9,477 nt of DNA from Nitrososphaerota archaeon (GTDB taxonomy: Archaea; Thermoproteota; Nitrososphaeria; Nitrososphaerales; UBA57): positions 1 to 9,477 of the forward strand of contig JACZWF010000044.1 in the NCBI GenBank assembly GCA_022572285.1. Direction: 5' to 3'. The notes below the pieces were generated by a model, which made no database searches, was not told where the DNA came from, and worked only from the letters and a program-made list of their open reading frames with translations. Below are positions 6,851 through 9,477 of this stretch, piece by piece. The position numbers and the translations under genes were made by a program. Position 1 is the first letter of the stretch; every line of letters begins with the position of its first letter.

Positions 6851-7105
6851 CTAGAGTCTTTTGATCTCCTTGAGTTGCTCATCTCCCACTCGAGATAGCC
6901 CAATCTTTGGCACCCTACCATCCGGGTGAATTATTCATACTCTATCCAATTCGTTCTCTACCCCATGCTTCTTTGTCATGTGTTTACTGATCCCATTTGG
7001 TGTGTCTCTCCACTCGAATAACCGAGGATCTCGGATTCAGTCCCGCCACAATTGGGCAGTCCACGATGAAGCCGGCTACCCGTAGCCCGCTGAGCTATGG
7101 AGCAT
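6851..7105 (-). pseudogene. Relic of a small zinc-finger-like protein, three in-frame stops
   Basis: From ATG at 7105 one single reading frame of 84 codons runs to TAG at 6853-6851, interrupted only by TAG (about 7077), TGA (7039-7037) and TGA (about 6936). There is no frame change. Its middle part, RDTPNGISKHMTKKHGVE, has the look of the helix of a C2H2 zinc finger, with His-x4-His. The expected CxxC would fall on TGG-CGG-GAC-TGA, where both cysteine codons (TGC/TGT) could each have changed by one base. The C-terminal part, RVPKIGLSRVGDEQLKEI, reads like normal protein. This suggests a dead paralogue of the small zinc-finger class represented at 1201-1335. Homology is judged by motif only; chance cannot be excluded for the N-terminal half. 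Confidence 0.35.
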
Positions 7106-7290
7106 AGAAAATGTCACTACGACTTCACTTACTGATATCAAAATGCGGGGACGCGCGCGCGCCGAGCAGTTGTAACCTGCGTGTTCATAGACGCGAGCTT
7201 GAGTTGCAATCTTGCATATCTGGCCCAGTAAAGCACCTGCCCTCTAGATTTAGCCTCCACGTCGTGGCCGATCAGATTGCGTCAACCATC

Positions 7291-7298
7291 TTAAATTT
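7291..7298 (+). promoter_or_regulatory. TATA box of the secreted-protein gene
   Basis: TTAAATTT is centred near 7294.5 and predicts transcription from about 7320. That is downstream of the first TTG (7301) and of the first copy of the duplicated start region, so only the second copy (7325-7341) would be in the message. Confidence 0.45.
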
Positions 7299-7301
7299 CA
7301 T

Positions 7302-7341
7302 TGGAGAGTTACATTGGAAAGGTCTGGAGAGTTACATTGGA
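7302..7341 (+). repeat. Tandem duplication of ribosome-binding site and start codon
   Basis: The 17-base sequence TGGAGAGTTACATTGGA occurs at 7302-7318 and again, identically, at 7325-7341. Each copy holds a GGAG followed seven to eight bases later by TTG. The second copy's TTG (7337) starts the secreted protein; the first copy's TTG (7314) opens a different, short frame of about 19 codons. The six intervening bases are not repeated. Confidence 0.85.
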
Positions 7342-8254
7342 TAGGCTGTCAAGATTCCGAGATATCCTTTTGATCCTGGCCCTCCTATTATTTTCGTGGA
7401 TCAGTCAAGTGCAGCCTGCCTATGCTCTGACGGCGACTATAAGGCCCGAAGGAGATTCAGATTGGCAAGGCGGAAACGAGTGGAACGTTCAAGGTGTCAC
7501 TAATCGCTGGGAGGCTGTCGATGAGGTTTCTCCTGACGATGACATAAGCCAAGTACACGCGAATGACAAGAATAAGTTTCAGCTCTTCCTCCTACAGGAT
7601 CCTATCGTATCGGGAAGCGTGCATTCAGTCAAGGTCTTCGCAAGGGTCAAGCAGGCAACGGTGACCGCTGACTTCAATATTCTCATTAGAATAGCCTCAA
7701 CAAAGAACTACTTCAGTGACACAATCTCAACAACTGCCTCCTACTCAGTCTACACCCATGAGTGGACAACCCATCCTGGGACGGGATCCTCTTGGACATG
7801 GGCCGAATTGGACAGTTTGCAAGCCGGTGTTCGTAGTAACAAGGCAGGTATTGTTGGACAAACCAGCTATGGAGAAATCAGATTAACCCAGCTCTGGATA
7901 GAGGTAACGTATACACCTCAGGATAGCTCAAATGCACCAGGAAAGGATCCTCCGGAACCTTGGCAGATCGAGAACGAAAAGACCTATCATGCCATCTCTG
8001 TGAGTGGAAACAATACTGCTGTGAATGTGGAGTGGTGGATAGACGCCGAATCATCTGAACGGCGCAACTTCGTGGAAGGTCGGTACCTATCCGAGATCCA
8101 ATGTGGAGGCAGTTATCGTGGTTGCAATGGAAGGTATACGACAAGTGAACTCCTAAGCATCGCCTTCGGCTTTGAGATAAGCAGAGAAGACATAATCTCG
8201 GGAAGTTTCCAGTGGTCGGTATTCCAGTGTTTGGTGGCTAGTTGTTATGAATGA
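7337..8254 (+). CDS. Secreted beta-sandwich-like surface protein
   Basis: I place the start at TTG 7337 (305 residues): GGAG lies 7 nt upstream, and the product then opens with a classical signal peptide, a short basic stretch (DRLSRFRD), a hydrophobic core (ILLILALLLFSWI) and a cleavage-like PAYA. The longer frame from TTG 7301 would add 12 residues before it and lies upstream of the predicted transcript start. The mature first 180 residues read like a beta-sandwich module seen in archaeal and phage surface proteins, with TATIRPEGDSDWQGG, SVHSVKVFARVK and the hallmark TTHPGTGSSWTWAELDSLQAG followed by TQLWIEVTYTP. It probably binds carbohydrate or mediates adhesion. The last 120 residues are unrecognised, with four cysteines near the end and no membrane anchor or cell-wall signal. 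The stop is followed directly by an alternating CG tract, so truncation of a longer protein is possible. Confidence 0.7.
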   Translation: MDRLSRFRDILLILALLLFSWISQVQPAYALTATIRPEGDSDWQGGNEWNVQGVTNRWEAVDEVSPDDDISQVHANDKNKFQLFLLQDPIVSGSVHSVKVFARVKQATVTADFNILIRIASTKNYFSDTISTTASYSVYTHEWTTHPGTGSSWTWAELDSLQAGVRSNKAGIVGQTSYGEIRLTQLWIEVTYTPQDSSNAPGKDPPEPWQIENEKTYHAISVSGNNTAVNVEWWIDAESSERRNFVEGRYLSEIQCGGSYRGCNGRYTTSELLSIAFGFEISREDIISGSFQWSVFQCLVASCYE

Positions 8255-8261
8255 GCGCGCG

Positions 8262-8600
8262 CGACGGGGCCGTTACCTTTGACTCCATAGTAGCCAACTC
8301 GATCAGTACGCCACCGATGACATATAGTGCTATTCCGAAGATTAGGTTACTCTAATGTTCGTATCGTGGGTCCATAAGTCCGTCGTCCATAACACCCTTT
8401 GACCTCATACTGATAAGGCCATTAAGCAATCCGCCAAGTATACGGATGGATCGTTTGACCATCTCAACATTCACCAGGTCAGGCTAACCAGGCTGGACTC
8501 CGTCCTCGACGGGGCCGTTAATGAGCTTCGAGTTCATGCTTACAACACCATGTACAAGTACGCCAATCATGTAGCCTTCGCGTTTGAACATGGACGTGCA
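8262..8600 (-). repeat. Three diverged copies of a hydrophobic coding unit, mostly decayed
   Basis: At nucleotide level CGACGGGGCCGTTA occurs at 8262-8275 and 8507-8520, followed in both cases, 43 and 50 nt on, by AGTACGCC. Translated on the minus strand the units read IGVLVHGVVSMNSK (about 8570-8525), LGGLLNGLISMRSK (about 8440-8395) and YVIGGVLIELATMESK (about 8325-8280). Each is a hydrophobic, glycine-rich segment ending in a Met-x-Ser-Lys block. Only the middle one lies in a complete small frame (ATG 8462 to TAG 8354-8352, 36 residues). They look like remnants of a tandemly copied small membrane-protein gene, or of one protein with repeated membrane segments. I do not recognise the family. 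Confidence 0.4.
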
Positions 8601-8665
8601 AGTAGGCCTATCGCATATAATGGTTCTGAAGCCAGAACTCTGAAGCGTGGATCCAGGATGCGTTG

Positions 8666-8687
8666 AAATGAGAAAAAACCTCATTTT
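8666..8687. terminator. Hairpin and U-rich terminator of the 63-aa gene
   Basis: AAATGAG and CTCATTT form a 7-bp stem around an A-rich loop. On the minus strand the loop is GTTTTTT, so a run of six U follows the stop codon of the small gene at 8872-8681, whose TGA (8683-8681) lies within the stem. U-rich tracts are the main archaeal termination signal. Confidence 0.5.
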
Positions 8688-8872
8688 ATTACAAAATCGT
8701 TGTGTATTAGCGATAATCTGCAGAAAGCGGGCGCGCATTTCCCATATCTATGCAGAGAGTATGGCCCCTTCCATTTGGTAGCTTCTGTATTCAGCTGCTC
8801 TATCCAAGAGCTCACAGATTCGGATCGCTTCAGTTTTTCAAACACTGGCTTAAGGAAGGCTTCTCTCGGCAT
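8681..8872 (-). CDS. Hypothetical small protein, 63 aa
   Basis: I do not recognise this protein. It begins MPREAFLKPVFEKLKRSE and continues SSWIEQLNTEATKWKGPYS, a charged helical composition typical of real coding sequence. After the GCGCGC tract (8731-8736) the rest is more unusual, with two cysteines (CAPAFCRL). Support comes from context. A TATA-like ATTAATTAT on the minus strand (8903-8911) lies about 30 nt before the ATG, a GGGGAAGG ribosome-binding stretch is just upstream, and a U-rich terminator hairpin lies at the stop. The ribosome-binding site and ATG are enclosed in an inverted repeat (8854-8879) that could control translation. It starts 39 nt after the M50 protease stop on the same strand. 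Overlapping frames exist on both strands here, so the call is moderate. Confidence 0.4.
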   Translation of the reverse strand: MPREAFLKPVFEKLKRSESVSSWIEQLNTEATKWKGPYSLHRYGKCAPAFCRLSLIHNDFVIK

Positions 8873-8879
8873 GCCTTCC
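8854..8879 (-). promoter_or_regulatory. Start-codon hairpin of the 63-aa gene
   Basis: GGAAGGC (8854-8860) and GCCTTCC (8873-8879) are perfect inverted repeats with a 12-base loop. In the minus-strand RNA the 5' arm contains the purine-rich ribosome-binding site, and the AUG is the first triplet of the loop. Folding would block initiation. The 3' arm lies within the first codons. Confidence 0.4.
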
Positions 8880-8911
8880 CCGACGGCAATTGTCTATTGA
8901 AAGATAATTAA

Positions 8912-9477
8912 TCATACGGAAGGGAAGAAGAAAGGATTGTTCATGATGGTAAAGTAATAGAGTCCTGCAGCTAAAACAAGGGTGAGGACGAAAGCAATCC
9001 GTCTTTTTCTAGAGAGCGGTGATACATCGTCAAGTGGTTGCATTGCAGGGGCGCGGAAGGACATGAACAGAACTAGGAGAGCCATTAGTGCAAATCCCAG
9101 TAGAATCATGACTATTATTGTAGCCCAAGTTAGTGCTCTGTGAACCCTGCTTGAGACAGCGGCACGTGCAATATGACCCCCGTCAAGTTGCCATGCCGGG
9201 AGAAGATTTAGAAATGTAACTAAGAAACCAAGCGAAGCAGCGAAGGAGAGTGGAGAGAGCAATAGGCCCATTCCTTCTGCTTGAGGGGCTATCAAACCCA
9301 AGATGTAGTTTGTGAAGATGTCCGTTTGAACTAGTTCCCTGACACTACCCTCACCGATCCGTCTTGAGATCTCTTGCGATGAGAGGGATACTGAAGTGAA
9401 CGCACCTCCTACAGCTACTAAAAGAGTTACGGCCAGACCCGCAATGGGTCCGGAAATGCCGAGATCGAAGAGAGAGT
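8912..9477 (-). CDS. M50-family (site-2 protease) membrane metalloprotease, 5' end outside window
   Basis: The reading frame is open to the right window edge, so the N terminus and the HExxH zinc motif are not seen. What remains is about 188 residues. It contains SLFDLGISGPIAGLAVTL, the helix that follows the active-site helix in M50 proteases. A soluble stretch with SLSSQEISRRIGEG follows, then a hydrophobic segment ending NLLPAWQLDGGHIARA, whose Asp is the third zinc ligand (the N-x2-P-x3-LDGG motif). Two to three further transmembrane helices follow (about AL-TWATIIVMILLG, then RRIAFVLTLVLAAGLYYF), and the protein ends in PFFFPSV. Members cut transmembrane segments inside the membrane, often of anti-sigma factors or other regulators; the substrate here is unknown. 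The stop is TGA at 8914-8912. The family call is secure despite truncation. Confidence 0.88.
   Translation of the reverse strand, partial: SLFDLGISGPIAGLAVTLLVAVGGAFTSVSLSSQEISRRIGEGSVRELVQTDIFTNYILGLIAPQAEGMGLLLSPLSFAASLGFLVTFLNLLPAWQLDGGHIARAAVSSRVHRALTWATIIVMILLGFALMALLVLFMSFRAPAMQPLDDVSPLSRKRRIAFVLTLVLAAGLYYFTIMNNPFFFPSV

Noticed and set aside
7002..7104. tRNA gene on the minus strand
   Set aside because: The start TGCTCCATAGCTCAGCGGG matches a tRNA acceptor arm and box A, and TGGAGAG near 7012-7006 could close the acceptor stem. But no D-stem partner, no 7-base anticodon loop on a stem and no proper T-loop can be placed, and the length (about 99 nt) does not fit without an improbable intron. 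A covariance-model search would settle it.
6851..7105. Recoding of TGA as tryptophan or cysteine
   Set aside because: Several intact genes in the window (mdh, the P-loop gene, the DUF2088 gene, the M50 protease) end normally at TGA, so these stops are better read as decay.
7111..7344. 77-codon plus-strand frame upstream of the secreted protein
   Set aside because: No ribosome-binding site, Cys/His/Ser-rich composition without motifs, runs through a CG tract and overlaps the start of the better-supported gene.
8700..8900. 66-codon plus-strand frame opposite the 63-aa gene
   Set aside because: No ribosome-binding site or promoter, and a cysteine/serine-rich composition typical of antisense shadows; the minus-strand frame has promoter, start signal and terminator.

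Overview
The window reads as archaeal chromosomal DNA of moderate GC content. The evidence is an ER/Sec11-type signal peptidase (Ser-His rather than Ser-Lys), TATA-like boxes about 25 bp before several starts, genes that look leaderless, TTG starts, and a short C2H2-type zinc-finger protein. The malate dehydrogenase and the overall gene style look like Nitrososphaerota (Thaumarchaeota) or a close relative. That placement is inference from memory of the families, not a search result.

Layout. 178-1089 (+) is a malate dehydrogenase. 1201-1335 (+) is a 44-residue CxxC...HxxxxH microprotein. 3435-1337 (-) is a tight three-gene operon: a degenerate MobA-like nucleotidyltransferase, a P-loop-like protein with an altered Walker A, and a class II-like zinc deacetylase (AcuC/HDAC superfamily). 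A winged-helix protein (3564-3803) and signal peptidase I (3862-4440) follow on the + strand. 5244-4563 (-) is a decayed orotate phosphoribosyltransferase with two frameshifts, a nonsense codon and an eroded PRPP motif. 5319-6464 (+) is a DUF2088/LarA-superfamily protein lacking the catalytic lysine.

6465-7300 holds no intact gene. It contains a relic of a small zinc-finger-like protein (three in-frame stops), a perfect 7-bp hairpin and three alternating CG tracts. 7337-8254 (+) is a secreted beta-sandwich-like protein whose ribosome-binding site and start codon are tandemly duplicated. 8255-8600 carries three diverged copies of a short hydrophobic coding unit on the - strand. 8872-8681 (-) is a 63-residue hypothetical gene with its own promoter, a start-codon hairpin and a U-rich terminator. 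9477-8912 (-) is the 3' part of an M50 (site-2) membrane metalloprotease.

The left half is ordinary housekeeping sequence. The right half is gene-poor and relic-rich. The most unusual window-wide signal is a recurrent run of alternating C and G (at least eight tracts, up to 14 nt), found in a coding gene, in the pyrE relic and in non-coding DNA. No defence system, CRISPR array, insertion sequence or credible tRNA gene was found.
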